Of a stretch of DNA of 64,000 bases, positions 1 to 8,197 are shown piece after piece. Source of the DNA: Clostridiales bacterium (GTDB taxonomy: Bacteria > Bacillota > Clostridia > Oscillospirales > Oscillospiraceae); contig QALX01000009.1 of the NCBI GenBank assembly GCA_003150485.1, forward strand, positions 62,001-126,000. The letters are read 5' to 3'. Position numbers and translations under genes: made by a program. Positions within the stretch are counted from its first letter, which is position 1; the number at the start of each line of letters is the position of its first letter. The notes below the pieces were generated by a model. That model saw only the letters and a list, made by a program, of their open reading frames with translations, ran no database searches and had not been told where the DNA came from.

Positions 1-102
1 CCCATTCTGTAAGGCCCTCCGCCCTCCCCGCTCTGTTCTATCAGAGAATGATTTCCAATGTGAAAACAAATCGTGAACCGATTATGAAAGGAGATGCCTG
101 CT

Positions 103-750
103 GTGATTCAAATCGCTCCCTCTATCCTCTCCGCCGACTTTGCCCGGCTGGGCGAGGATCTAGATGCCATTGAAAGCGCTGACATGGTCCATTTTGACGT
201 GATGGACGGCGCTTTTGTCCCCAACATTTCCTTCGGCCTCCCCATCTGTCAAGCAGTGGACCGGTACACAGACATGTTCCTGGACGTCCACCTGATGATC
301 GAAAAGCCCGTGCGCTACATCGAGGATTTTGTCCGGGCCGGCGCGGACCTGATCAGTGTCCATCTGGAGGCCGACGGCCCCCGGGGCATCGCTGCCGCTC
401 TGGCAGAGATGGACCGCTGCGGCGTGAAAAAAGCGGTGGCCCTGCGGCCCATCACCAGCCCCAACGCCATCCTCCCCTATATAAAGGAGCTGGACATGGT
501 ACTGGTCATGACGGTGGAGCCGGGCTTCGGCGGCCAGTCCTTTATGACCCACCAGCTGGACACCATCCGCCAGTGCCGGGCCATCATCGACCAGCACAAC
601 CCCCGCTGCCTGCTGGAAGTAGACGGCGGCGTCAACCTGGAAACCGCCCCTCTGGTGAAGGCGGCCGGAGCCAACGTGCTGGTGGCGGGCAGCGCCGTCT
701 ACGGCGCCGGAAACCGGGCCGCCGCCATCCAGGCCCTGCGGGAGGCGTAA
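103..750 (+). CDS. rpe: Ribulose-phosphate 3-epimerase
   Basis: Interconverts ribulose 5-phosphate and xylulose 5-phosphate in the cytoplasmic pentose phosphate pathway. The protein (about 215 aa, normal family length) has the TIM-barrel signatures IAPSILSADFA near the N-terminus, HFDVMDG with a metal-binding His/Asp, DVHLMI, MTVEPGFGGQ and EVDGGVN. An in-frame ATG at 94 directly abuts the AAAGGAG site at 87-93, so the GTG at 103 (9-nt spacing) is the better start. recR follows after 3 nt, so the two are probably co-transcribed. The RpiB gene of the same pathway is at 45355-45819. Confidence 0.97.
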   Translation: MIQIAPSILSADFARLGEDLDAIESADMVHFDVMDGAFVPNISFGLPICQAVDRYTDMFLDVHLMIEKPVRYIEDFVRAGADLISVHLEADGPRGIAAALAEMDRCGVKKAVALRPITSPNAILPYIKELDMVLVMTVEPGFGGQSFMTHQLDTIRQCRAIIDQHNPRCLLEVDGGVNLETAPLVKAAGANVLVAGSAVYGAGNRAAAIQALREA

Positions 751-753
751 CCC

Positions 754-1356
754 ATGCAGTATCTGCCCCCTGCCCTGGAAGCCCTGACGGAGCAGTTCGC
801 CCGCCTGCCCGGCATCGGCGCCAAGTCCGCCCAGCGCCTGGCCTTCTACGTTTTAAACCTGCCCGACCAGGAGGCGGAGGCCTTTGCCGCCGCCATCCTC
901 CACGCCAAAGGCTCGGTGACCCGCTGCCCCATCTGCCAGAACCTCACTGAGGGGGACGGCCCCTGCGCCCTCTGTGCCAGCCCCAAGCGGGACCACGCCC
1001 TGATCTGCGTGGTGGCGGACCCCAAGGACGTCATCGCCATGGAGCGCTCCGGCGAATACCATGGGCTGTACCACGTTCTCCACGGCGTAATTTCCCCTAT
1101 GAACCACGTGGGGCCGGATGACCTGCGGATCACCGAACTGGTCTCCCGGGTGGCCGCCGGCGGCGTGGAAGAGGTGATTATGGCCACCAACCCGGACACC
1201 GAGGGGGAAACCACCGCCATGTACCTGTCCCGGCTGCTCCGAGAGTTCGGCGTCAAAATCACCCGGCTGGCCTACGGCATCCCGGTGGGCAGCCACCTGG
1301 AGTACGCCGACGACGCCACCTTAATGCGCGCCCTGGAGGGCCGCCGGGAGATGTGA
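754..1356 (+). CDS. recR: Recombination mediator protein RecR
   Basis: RecR works with RecF/RecO to load RecA on gapped DNA. The 200-aa protein has the expected order: an N-terminal helix-hairpin-helix (RLPGIGAKSAQRLAF, about residues 17-31), a four-cysteine zinc finger (CPIC...CALC, about 58-75) and a Toprim domain with the ATNPDTEGE acidic motif (about 148-156). It lies 3 nt behind rpe and converges on ebfC-dnaX, so recR is on the opposite strand from dnaX although the genes remain neighbours. Confidence 0.97.
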   Translation: MQYLPPALEALTEQFARLPGIGAKSAQRLAFYVLNLPDQEAEAFAAAILHAKGSVTRCPICQNLTEGDGPCALCASPKRDHALICVVADPKDVIAMERSGEYHGLYHVLHGVISPMNHVGPDDLRITELVSRVAAGGVEEVIMATNPDTEGETTAMYLSRLLREFGVKITRLAYGIPVGSHLEYADDATLMRALEGRREM

Positions 1357-1385
1357 GCAATCGTCCCTCTCTCTCCAAACGGATC

Positions 1386-1420
1386 AAAAAAGCACCTGTC
1401 AGTAACTGACAGGTGCTTTT
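1386..1420. terminator. Bidirectional Rho-independent terminator (recR / ebfC)
   Basis: A perfect 16-bp inverted repeat (1388-1403 / 1405-1420) with A-run on the left and T-run on the right sits between the convergent recR and ebfC genes, so it can end transcripts from both sides. Confidence 0.9.
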
Positions 1421-1435
1421 CGTATGCTGAGACAA

Positions 1436-1792
1436 TTACAGGCCCAGGTTCAGGCCGCCGGTAAGCTTGCTCATGCTGGACTTCGCGTCCTCATCCGCCT
1501 GGCGGAAGGCGTCGTTCACCGCCAGGACGATCATATCCTGGAGCAGTTCCACGTCGGCCGGGTCCACCGCGTCCGGCAGGATGGTCAGGCTCTTCAGCAC
1601 GTGCTTGCCGTTGGCCACCACCTTTACCGCGCCGCCGCCGGCCTGGGCGGTATACTCCTTCTCCTCCAGCTCACCCTGGATCTTCTGCATGTCCGCCTGC
1701 ATCTTCTGGGCCTGGCGGAGCATGTTCATATTCATGCCGCCGCCCATGCCGCCCATACCACGCATGCCGCGGCTGTTAAATCCTTTTGCCAT
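1436..1792 (-). CDS. ebfC: YbaB/EbfC family nucleoid-associated protein
   Basis: Small DNA-binding protein (118 aa) of the YbaB/EbfC family, forming dimers that bind DNA and are thought to shape the nucleoid. The N-terminus is Gly/Met-rich (GMGGMGGGMNMNM). It is followed by the family core with a long amphipathic helix (MLRQAQKMQADMQKIQGELEEK) and the GGGAVKVVANG strand. It lies 16 nt downstream of dnaX on the same strand, the usual bacterial neighbour, and is probably co-transcribed with it. Confidence 0.93.
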   Translation of the reverse strand: MAKGFNSRGMRGMGGMGGGMNMNMLRQAQKMQADMQKIQGELEEKEYTAQAGGGAVKVVANGKHVLKSLTILPDAVDPADVELLQDMIVLAVNDAFRQADEDAKSSMSKLTGGLNLGL

Positions 1793-1808
1793 CTGTCGTC
1801 GCTCCTTT

Positions 1809-3533
1809 TCAGTCGATTGTCATTCCCGCCCTGCGGCCAAAGGCCACCAGATCCGCAAAGGGGTCCGGGGCAGCGGACCCCTCCGCCGCCTGCTGTCCTC
1901 CAGCGGCCTCCGGCGGTGCTCCTACGGTCACTTTGATCTGTACGGGACTGCCGTGCCGCCCGGACGCCGCCTCCGCCACCTTTTGCAGCAGCTGGGGCTT
2001 GTCCACCATGCTCCGGACAAAGGCGTCGCTGACATACAGGGTCAGCAGGTCCCCCTCCAGCCGCCCGCTGGTCATAGACGGGTTGGAGAAGAAGGGAAAG
2101 GCCGCCGGTCCCACCGCTGGCCGCAGCTGGGGCGCCAACTGGGTCCAGAACTGGCCGTCGCCGCCGGAGGCGGGCTGCCGCGCCGGTGCGGGAGTCTCCT
2201 GAACAGTCTTCCGGGGAACGGTGTCCACAGGTTCCGGCACCACCGGCGCCTGTTCCGGCTCTGGGGGCGGTTCCAAATCCCAGGGGGGTAAGTCTTCTTC
2301 TACCGTCGGTACGGACTCCTCCACAACCGGTTCCGGCGGCAGCTCCGGAAGGGGTTCCTGCTCTGCCGCCGGCGCCGCTGCGGGGACGCCCGCCGCCACC
2401 TTTGCCTCCAGCTGGGCCACCCGGGCGGTCAAGCCCTGGATAGAGCCGTCCAGACTGGGGTCGCAGAGCTGAATCAGACACAGCTCCGCGTCGGTGCGCC
2501 GGTTGGCGCTGGCCTTCAGCCCCGCCTGGGCGCTCTGGAGCAGCCGGAGCATTTGCAGCAGCCGCTCGGCAGTCAGCCCCTTGGACAGGGTGCGCAGGGT
2601 CTCCTCGTCGTATCCGCCGGTCATCAGTCCCTCGCCGCCCTTGGGGGCGGTCTTGCGGATCAGCAGGTCCCGGGTCAGGGCGGACAGCTCAGAGAGCACC
2701 GCCCCCACGTCCTTCCCGGCCTCATAGAGCTGGGACAGCTGGGTCAGGGCGCTCTCCGCGTCCTCCTTCCGTACCGCGTTCATAATGTGGGCGGTTTTCA
2801 GGTTCCCGGCCAGGCCCAGGGTTTCCAGCACCGCCGCCCGATCCACCTGCCGCCCGGACACCGCGCACTGGTCCAGCAGAGACAGTCCGTCCCGCAGGGC
2901 CCCGTCCGCCAGCCGGGCCAGCAGCGCCGCTCCGTCCTCAGTCAAGTCGATGTTCTCCCGCTGGGCCACCGTCAGCAGCCGGTTCTGGATCTCCACCGGC
3001 AAAATGCGCTTAAAGGAGAAGCGCTGGCACCGGGAGAGGATGGTGGCGGGCACCTTGTGGAGCTCCGTGGTCGCCAGGATAAAGATCAGATGCTCCGGCG
3101 GCTCCTCCAGAATTTTCAGCAGGGCGTTAAAGGCCGCCACCGACAGCATGTGGACCTCGTCCACGATATACACCCGCCTGCGCACGGCAGCGGGTGCATA
3201 GATCGCCTCGTCCCGGAGGGCCCGGACCTGGTCCACACCATTGTTGGAGGCCGCGTCCAGCTCCACTACGTCCAGAATCGAACCGCTGTCGATGCCCACG
3301 CAGGCGGGACACACCCCACAGGGGTTGCCCTCCACTGGCTGCTGGCAGTTGACGGCTTTGGCCAGGATTTTGGCGCAGGTGGTCTTGCCCGTCCCCCGGG
3401 TGCCGGTAAACAGGTAGGCGTGGGAGAGCCGGTTATTTTTGACCTGATTTTTTAACGTCTCCGTGATGTGGGACTGGCCCACCACATCGTCAAACAGTTT
3501 GGGCCGCCACTTTCGATACAGGGCCTGGTACAA
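1809..3533 (-). CDS. dnaX: DNA polymerase III subunit gamma/tau
   Basis: Clamp-loader ATPase of the replisome. The 574-aa protein starts YQALYRKWRPKLFDDVVGQ and has Walker A GTRGTGKTT (residues 44-52). A four-cysteine zinc module follows (CQQPVEGNPCGVCPAC), then DEVHML Walker B, an SRC sensor motif, and a Pro/Glu-rich linker before the tau C-terminal domain. The open frame extends to 3629, but TTG at 3533 lies about 8 nt after an AAAGGAG site and gives the conserved N-terminus, so I chose it. The SRP RNA gene is just upstream, as in Bacillus (scr-dnaX). Confidence 0.95.
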   Translation of the reverse strand: MYQALYRKWRPKLFDDVVGQSHITETLKNQVKNNRLSHAYLFTGTRGTGKTTCAKILAKAVNCQQPVEGNPCGVCPACVGIDSGSILDVVELDAASNNGVDQVRALRDEAIYAPAAVRRRVYIVDEVHMLSVAAFNALLKILEEPPEHLIFILATTELHKVPATILSRCQRFSFKRILPVEIQNRLLTVAQRENIDLTEDGAALLARLADGALRDGLSLLDQCAVSGRQVDRAAVLETLGLAGNLKTAHIMNAVRKEDAESALTQLSQLYEAGKDVGAVLSELSALTRDLLIRKTAPKGGEGLMTGGYDEETLRTLSKGLTAERLLQMLRLLQSAQAGLKASANRRTDAELCLIQLCDPSLDGSIQGLTARVAQLEAKVAAGVPAAAPAAEQEPLPELPPEPVVEESVPTVEEDLPPWDLEPPPEPEQAPVVPEPVDTVPRKTVQETPAPARQPASGGDGQFWTQLAPQLRPAVGPAAFPFFSNPSMTSGRLEGDLLTLYVSDAFVRSMVDKPQLLQKVAEAASGRHGSPVQIKVTVGAPPEAAGGQQAAEGSAAPDPFADLVAFGRRAGMTID

Positions 3534-3647
3534 GAGGACCACTCCTTTCCTCTCTCTTTCGCGGAAAACAAAAGGAGCGCGGCGGCCGGTTTCTCTCCCG
3601 GGAGGCGCCGCGCGTCTGGTTTGAGACACGTTATCATTTTGTAAAAC

Positions 3648-3782
3648 ACTCCGGCGATGGCTCGGATACGACTTACCCGCGGCACATGGAGCTACCGCTT
3701 AATGCTGCTCGGTTCCCCGCCTGACATGGTTCACGGGCTGCCGTTGCGCGGGACCGTAACCTCAAACGTCACCGCCGGAGCT
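3648..3782 (-). ncRNA. ffs: Signal recognition particle RNA (bacterial small type)
   Basis: Read on the minus strand, the RNA carries the SRP domain IV signature. GTGAACC is followed by GTCAGG, a CGG-GGAA-CCG stem capped by a GGAA tetraloop, then AGCAGC and TAAG. Terminal sequences at 3780-3769 and 3660-3649 pair over about 12 bp (CTCCGGCGGTG with CATCGCCGGAG). The promoter at 3789-3817 would start transcription at about 3781. The RNA forms the Ffh-SRP core that directs membrane-protein targeting. Confidence 0.92.
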
Positions 3783-3788
3783 AACGGT

Positions 3789-3817
3789 ATTGTACTATAT
3801 CCCGCCCCATTTAGCAA
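3789..3817 (-). promoter_or_regulatory. Sigma-A promoter of SRP RNA
   Basis: On the minus strand: -35 TTGCTA (3817-3812), 17-nt spacer, -10 TACAAT (3794-3789). The predicted start at 3781-3782 coincides with the 5' end of the SRP RNA helix. Confidence 0.8.
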
Positions 3818-3846
3818 GGGCAGAAATGGTTTTTTTCTGTAACCGC

Positions 3847-3874
3847 TTTACAAATCCAAATCTTATGCTATAAT
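3847..3874 (+). promoter_or_regulatory. Promoter of tRNA-Ala
   Basis: TTTACA at 3847-3852, a 16-nt spacer and an extended -10 (TGC-TATAAT, 3869-3874) upstream of the tRNA. It is divergent from the SRP RNA promoter. Confidence 0.7.
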
Positions 3875-3908
3875 AAGTGTTGGCATTTTTCCAGCGCCGC
3901 TCAAATTC

Positions 3909-3984
3909 GGGCCTGTAGCTCAGCTGGGAGAGCGTTCGGTTCGCATCCGAGAGGTCGAGAGTTCGAATCTCTTCAGGTCCACCA
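3909..3984 (+). tRNA. tRNA-Ala (anticodon CGC)
   Basis: Full cloverleaf with encoded CCA. Acceptor GGGCCTG/CAGGTCC contains the G3-U70 pair that identifies alanine tRNAs. The D arm is GCTC...GAGC. The anticodon stem is TTCGG/CCGAG with loop TTCGCAT, giving CGC at 3942-3944 (reads GCG). The T arm carries TTCGAAT. A short repeat and the low-GC accessory region begin just downstream. Confidence 0.95.
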
Positions 3985-3987
3985 AAT

Positions 3988-4033
3988 AAAGACCGTTATT
4001 TTGATACAAAGTGTATCGAGGTACCGGTCTTTC
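3988..4033 (+). terminator. Hairpin after tRNA-Ala, probable terminator
   Basis: AAAGACCG pairs with CGGTCTTT around an inner GATAC/GTATC stem. It lies 4 nt after the tRNA CCA and ends in TTTC. The left arm (AAAGACCGTTATT) recurs at 4833-4845. Confidence 0.6.
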
Positions 4034-4275
4034 ATTTTGCCCTGAAACCCGCATAGAATAGGACTTTTCAGCGATATCACCGCAAAAGCAGACACCCGGC
4101 CAGATGGATTTCCCGATTAGGTGTTGTCCTTTGATGCGGTTTTCGCTGTTCCTACATGCGGAATAACTTTTGTAGACACGGAAAGAAAACGGGCGAAAGT
4201 GGTAAACACGGTTGGTAGATTTCTCCGTCTAAGAGCAGTACAATTTAACTAACAAATTTGGAAGGAGAAAATATA

Positions 4276-4734
4276 ATGAATTTAGGAAATAGCCTTTTTC
4301 ATGCCAGAAAGAAACAGGGACTTTCACAGGAGGCTGTAGCTGAGCAGTTAGGTGTCAGCCGCCAAACTGTCTCCAAGTGGGAGGCCAACGAAACTCTGCC
4401 AGATATCTGCCAATCCAAACTTATGGCGAAACTTTACCATACCTCGCTGGACGAACTCATCGAGTTCGACCCCGATGTGCAGGAGATCCAGGAGTTGATC
4501 GACCAGACACCGGACAGCGTCACAGACAAGATTGACTGGACCAATGCGTGGGCAAAAAAATACCCTATCCTTGTCCAGTACCAGAGCCGGGTGAATATTC
4601 CAAATTATGCTACCCGTCTGAACACTATGCTGGAAGAACTGCGGCAAGAGTACCACTTTGATGAGCAGGATGCCATGCTGATCCTGAAAGATATTCTGGC
4701 TCAGGTTTGGAAAGGCAGAAAAAAGCAGAGATAA
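4276..4734 (+). CDS. XRE-family helix-turn-helix regulator
   Basis: A 152-aa protein with an N-terminal Cro/CI-type DNA-binding domain (about residues 8-60; RKKQGLSQEAVAEQLGVSR then QTVSKWE, a textbook HTH). An uncharacterised helical C-terminal domain follows, rich in acidic residues and probably used for dimerisation or effector binding. ATG 4276 has a GGAAGGAG site upstream; an in-frame ATG at 4258 overlaps that site and is rejected. The gene is flanked by 13-bp direct repeats and has its own terminator. Its targets are not evident; the metal exporter and efflux genes downstream are the nearest candidates. Confidence 0.85.
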   Translation: MNLGNSLFHARKKQGLSQEAVAEQLGVSRQTVSKWEANETLPDICQSKLMAKLYHTSLDELIEFDPDVQEIQELIDQTPDSVTDKIDWTNAWAKKYPILVQYQSRVNIPNYATRLNTMLEELRQEYHFDEQDAMLILKDILAQVWKGRKKQR

Positions 4735-4763
4735 CCACATGATAAATGTGAAGAGTTGTCTGT

Positions 4764-4804
4764 GAACCCCCTCATGCTTTCAAACAGCAAAAGGGGGTTC
4801 TTTT
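4764..4804 (+). terminator. Rho-independent terminator after XRE regulator
   Basis: GAACCCCCT ... AGGGGGTTC stem followed by TTTT (4801-4804). Confidence 0.85.
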
Positions 4805-4832
4805 GTATCAAAAGAAGAGTCTATCGCTAGAC

Positions 4833-4845
4833 AAAGACCGTTATT
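4833..4845. repeat. Second copy of 13-bp direct repeat
   Basis: AAAGACCGTTATT here is identical to 3988-4000, next to the tRNA-Ala 3' end. The following 30 nt (taaaactcgcacaaaatag, 4852-4870) also resemble the sequence after the first copy (tgaaacccgcatagaatag, 4043-4061). The two copies bracket the XRE gene. Confidence 0.6.
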
Positions 4846-4927
4846 GGGACTAAAACTCGCACAAAATAGCGCTTTTACGTCTGATGTGCTTTATCAATTT
4901 AAATAGCAGTGTTTTCACTACACAAAT

Positions 4928-5845
4928 TCAACTCATAGGGTTCATATGGATCATAATGTGTTTGATCTCGGGAAAATTGGTTTCCACACTGCTGTGTACC
5001 CGTTCAGAAATAGCATGCGCCTCGTGCAGAGGTTTGCTGCCGTCTATTTCGATCTCCAAATCTACATACACTTTGCTGCCAAAGGATCGGCTATGCAGAA
5101 CATCGACGCAAGCCACTTCATCCTGCTCTGCAACAAACGCTTTCAGTTTTTTATCGTACGCTTCACCGCAAGAGGTATCCAACATATTGGAGATAGCCGT
5201 TTTCAGAATGCCAAAGGCTACTTTCAAAATAAACAGGCAAATAACCACACTGGCCACAGAATCCAGCACCGGAAAGCCCAGCATAGCACCTCCGATACCA
5301 ATGAGAGAACCGACGGAAGAGAAGGCGTCAGACCGATGATGCCATGCGTCCGCCATAAACGCAGGGGAGCACAGGACTTTTGCGCAATGCCGGGTGTACC
5401 AGTACATGCTTTCTTTCACTACGATAGAGACAACGGCAGCTGCCAGCGCAATAACGCCGGGGATAGGCAGGCTTTCCTCACTGCCGGAAAAAACACGCTC
5501 CAGCCCCACCTTGCCGATACCGCACCCTGTAACCAGCAAGATGATCCCCAAGAACAGAGACGCCACGCATTCCATGCGCTCATGCCCATAAGGGTGCATC
5601 TTGTCCGCAGACCGTTTGGACAGCCTCACGCCGAGAAACGCGATAAAGGTCGCAAACACGTCAGACAGGGAGTGGACAGCATCAGACACCATCGCGCTGG
5701 ATTTGCCGTAGATGCCCGCAAACAGCTTGAACGCTGTCAGCACAAGATTGCCGAAAATACCGACAGAGGAAACCTGTTTGATTATGCGGTTCTCATTGAC
5801 CGCCGCCTGTATCCCGCCATTCAGCGGTTCATGATTTCGTTTCAT
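4928..5845 (-). CDS. Cation diffusion facilitator (CDF) metal exporter, probably Ni/Co
   Basis: A 305-aa inner-membrane H+/divalent-cation antiporter with six predicted membrane segments and a C-terminal cytoplasmic CDF domain (VYVDLEIEIDG). Metal-site motifs are SDAVHSLSD (D55, H58xxxD62) in TM2 and DAWHHRSD (D166, H169xxxD173) in TM5. The ATG at 5845 has a GGAGGG site 7 nt upstream; longer in-frame starts run through the riboswitch terminator and are rejected. The leader carries a NiCo-type riboswitch with a terminator, so the exporter is expected to rise when Ni2+ or Co2+ is high. Substrate assignment rests on the riboswitch, not on the protein. Confidence 0.92.
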   Translation of the reverse strand: MKRNHEPLNGGIQAAVNENRIIKQVSSVGIFGNLVLTAFKLFAGIYGKSSAMVSDAVHSLSDVFATFIAFLGVRLSKRSADKMHPYGHERMECVASLFLGIILLVTGCGIGKVGLERVFSGSEESLPIPGVIALAAAVVSIVVKESMYWYTRHCAKVLCSPAFMADAWHHRSDAFSSVGSLIGIGGAMLGFPVLDSVASVVICLFILKVAFGILKTAISNMLDTSCGEAYDKKLKAFVAEQDEVACVDVLHSRSFGSKVYVDLEIEIDGSKPLHEAHAISERVHSSVETNFPEIKHIMIHMNPMS

Positions 5846-5870
5846 AGAAAACCCTCCATTTTGTATCAAA

Positions 5871-5990
5871 ATAAAAAACACATCTGTGGAACAACAACTG
5901 TCCCACAGATGTGCCAATCACAATCTGCTGCCGCCTGCCAGCGGCCCAGCTTCACGACCTCTGAAACAAGATCGCCGCCTGCTCAGTTTG
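5871..5990 (-). promoter_or_regulatory. NiCo (czcD-type) riboswitch with intrinsic terminator
   Basis: The leader of the CDF gene folds as a four-way junction. P1 is AACTG (5988-5984) with CAGTT (5900-5896). P2 is GCGATC/GGTCGT. P3 is GCCGC-TGGCAG-GCGGC. P4 is CAGATtGTG/CACATCTG. Junction segments AGCAGGCG, GGCAGGCGGCAGC and GGGACAG resemble the czcD motif as I remember it. CACATCTGTGG (5913-5903) pairs alternatively with CCACAGATGTG (5889-5879) followed by TTTTTTAT, a terminator. Its left arm lies within the aptamer, so metal binding should prevent termination (ON switch). Confidence 0.78.
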
Positions 5991-6127
5991 TACTGTTGAT
6001 CTCGCATTCCGCAAAGAATGTAATGCAGTGCAAAGCGTATGGTTATCATACAGCATGTTCCCCAAACAGGCAATCGTTTTATCTCAGAAATGCTCAAATT
6101 ATCAATTCTCCTGCTTCAAAGCTGTGA

Positions 6128-6133
6128 TATAAT
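6128..6133 (+). promoter_or_regulatory. Extended -10 promoter of araC-like/MFS operon
   Basis: TGA-TATAAT (TATAAT at 6128-6133) lies 35 nt before the araC-like start. No good -35 is seen, as is usual for extended -10 promoters. Confidence 0.55.
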
Positions 6134-6168
6134 ACATAAAACCCCCCTGCAAAAGGAAGTAAAGATTC

Positions 6169-6963
6169 ATGGAAAAATATTTTGAACTAAAATGCGCCCT
6201 TGAATATATTGAACAGCACATTTCGGACAACTGTACACAGGAGGATATTGCAAGAGCCGCCTGCGTTTCCCTTTCTTCTCTGCAAAAGCTGTTCCGGTAT
6301 GTCTTCAATCACAGCGTCAACGAGCACATCACCAAGAGAAAAATGACGCTTGCTGCGGAAGAATTGCTTTCCGGACCGGCTTCCGTGGCAGAACTGGCAA
6401 TGAAATATGGATACAGCTCCACAGAAGCCTTCAGCCGGGCTTTCCGCAAGGTAAACTGCTGCCTTCCCTCCGACTACCGGAAAGGACACGGAGCCCAATC
6501 GGCCTTCAACCCACCTACACTCAGTGAAAAAGGCGTCAGTTGGGAAGCCCCCGCCCTCATTGAAGCTATGCGCAGTATGGAGGACTGCTTTGTAATCTGT
6601 TTTGATATTGCCGGGATGATTCAAATCAATGAGATCTCATGGGAAGCCGGCGATCAGGCTCTGGTGAAGACAGCCCAACTAATCCATGCCCACAAGACGG
6701 ACTCAATGCGGCTGTTCCGAATTGGCGGCGATGAATTTGCTCTGGTGACTCCATTCGATCGCGGTGAGGACGCTGAGCGTCTGGTAGCCTCGGTACTTGC
6801 CCACAACGGAGCGCCCTTTCTCTATAAGGGCCAGTCGATCCCTCTGCATTTGTGGGGCTGGTATGGCAGAAATACAGCGGTTAGCGTCTCGTCAGATCCG
6901 ATGAGCCTCCTTCACGACCAAATGAAACAGCACAGAACGATGGAGGCACAAAATGGAAAATAA
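6169..6963 (+). CDS. AraC-type HTH protein with GGDEF-like C-terminal domain
   Basis: 264 aa. Residues about 8-105 form an AraC/XylS double HTH (TQEDIARAACVSLSSLQKLF and ASVAELAMKYGYSSTEAFSRAF). Residues about 138-200 resemble a diguanylate-cyclase domain: CFDIAGMIQINEISWEAGDQAL matches the metal-binding/substrate segment and FRIGGDEFALV carries an intact GGDEF at 186-190. The domain is short (about 125 aa instead of about 160) and the DxD and FKxxND positions are altered, so it may be a sensor rather than an enzyme. The 3' end overlaps the MFS gene by 11 nt, pointing to coupled expression and local control of that transporter. Confidence 0.8.
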   Translation: MEKYFELKCALEYIEQHISDNCTQEDIARAACVSLSSLQKLFRYVFNHSVNEHITKRKMTLAAEELLSGPASVAELAMKYGYSSTEAFSRAFRKVNCCLPSDYRKGHGAQSAFNPPTLSEKGVSWEAPALIEAMRSMEDCFVICFDIAGMIQINEISWEAGDQALVKTAQLIHAHKTDSMRLFRIGGDEFALVTPFDRGEDAERLVASVLAHNGAPFLYKGQSIPLHLWGWYGRNTAVSVSSDPMSLLHDQMKQHRTMEAQNGK

Positions 6964-8149
6964 ATCCGAAACCACTCGGAAGGGTGTTCGCAATATCATC
7001 ATTTTAGGTTTGATAAGCTGCTTTGCTGACATCTCCAGCGAGATGGTATATCCGCTGATCCCGCTTTATCTCACCACCGCTTTTGGGGCCACCCCAGCGT
7101 TGGTCGGAATCATTGAAGGCATTGCAGAAAGCGTCGCAAGCCTGCTGAAGGTTTTCAGCGGTTATATCAGCGATCGTTTCCAGCACAAAAAGGCAATCGC
7201 CTTTTGCGGCTACGCAACAGGCGTGCTTTACAAAATAGCTTTGCTGTTTGCGGGCTCTTGGGCAGGTGTGCTGACCGCCAGAGTAATCGACCGCTTCGGC
7301 AAAGGCGTGAGAACTGCGCCGAGAGATGTTATGGTTGCGGAAAGCGCCGACAAGCAAAGCATGGGAAAAGCCTTTGGTATTCACAAAATGCTGGACATGG
7401 CCGGATCCGCTGTGGGTATCCTGCTGGCGTTCCTTCTGATGAAAAATATTGGACCTGACGGATACAAAACTGTTTTTGCCATTTCCATTATTCCCATTGT
7501 CATTGCCCTGCTTCTCTTCTTCTTGATTCATGAAAAAAAGGAAAAGCGGGAAACGGTACCAAGAGAGCGCTTTTGGAAAAACATCTCCCAGTTAGACGCG
7601 CGGTTAAAGCTCTATCTTTTTGTCACCTTTCTGTTCACGCTGGGCAACTCCTCAAACAGTTTTCTGCTGCTCCGCGCAGCGGACATCGGATTTAACAGCA
7701 GCAACACCATTCTGCTTTACTTTGTCTACAATCTGACCGCCTCCATGCTGGCAATTCCCTGCGGAAAGCTGTCCGACAAAGTCGGAAGAAAGAGACTGCT
7801 CGTAAGCGGTTATCTGACGTTCTCTCTGGTTTACTCCGGCTTTGCATTTTGCAGTTCCAAACCGCTGATGATTTTGATTTTTTTGATCTACGGCGTCTTT
7901 ACCGCTATGACTGCCGGAGTAGAACGGGCATTTATCGCAGAAATTGCCCCTCCTCAGTTAAAAGGTACGATGCTGGGGCTCCATTCCACCCTTGCCGGAA
8001 TAGCACTGCTGCCTGCGAGTGTCATTGCGGGCTTGCTTTGGGATGGAATCGGCCCCTTTGCACCATTTGTATATGGCAGTGCGCTGTCCCTGTTGGCTGC
8101 GGTGATTCTTACGACAGGGCTAAAAACGCAGCCAGACCATACCATGTGA
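6953..8149 (+). CDS. Major facilitator superfamily transporter
   Basis: 398-aa protein with about 12 predicted membrane helices in two halves. MFS loop motifs are visible: SGYISDRFQHKK between TM2 and TM3, RVIDRFGKGVRTAPRD in the TM4/5 loop, and CGKLSDKVGRKRLL in the second half. The RFGKGxRTAPRD signature is typical of a clostridial drug/metabolite efflux subgroup. The substrate cannot be read from sequence. Its start lies inside the upstream AraC-GGDEF gene (11-nt overlap), so it is probably that regulator's main target. Confidence 0.87.
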   Translation: MENKSETTRKGVRNIIILGLISCFADISSEMVYPLIPLYLTTAFGATPALVGIIEGIAESVASLLKVFSGYISDRFQHKKAIAFCGYATGVLYKIALLFAGSWAGVLTARVIDRFGKGVRTAPRDVMVAESADKQSMGKAFGIHKMLDMAGSAVGILLAFLLMKNIGPDGYKTVFAISIIPIVIALLLFFLIHEKKEKRETVPRERFWKNISQLDARLKLYLFVTFLFTLGNSSNSFLLLRAADIGFNSSNTILLYFVYNLTASMLAIPCGKLSDKVGRKRLLVSGYLTFSLVYSGFAFCSSKPLMILIFLIYGVFTAMTAGVERAFIAEIAPPQLKGTMLGLHSTLAGIALLPASVIAGLLWDGIGPFAPFVYGSALSLLAAVILTTGLKTQPDHTM

Positions 8150-8197
8150 CTCAACTCCATCAACCGGGGTTCGCCGGTATCAGAATAAGCAGTCAAA

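Noticed and set aside
3657..3842. Short plus-strand open frame of 61 aa
   Set aside because: Lies over the SRP RNA gene on the other strand and has no ribosome site.
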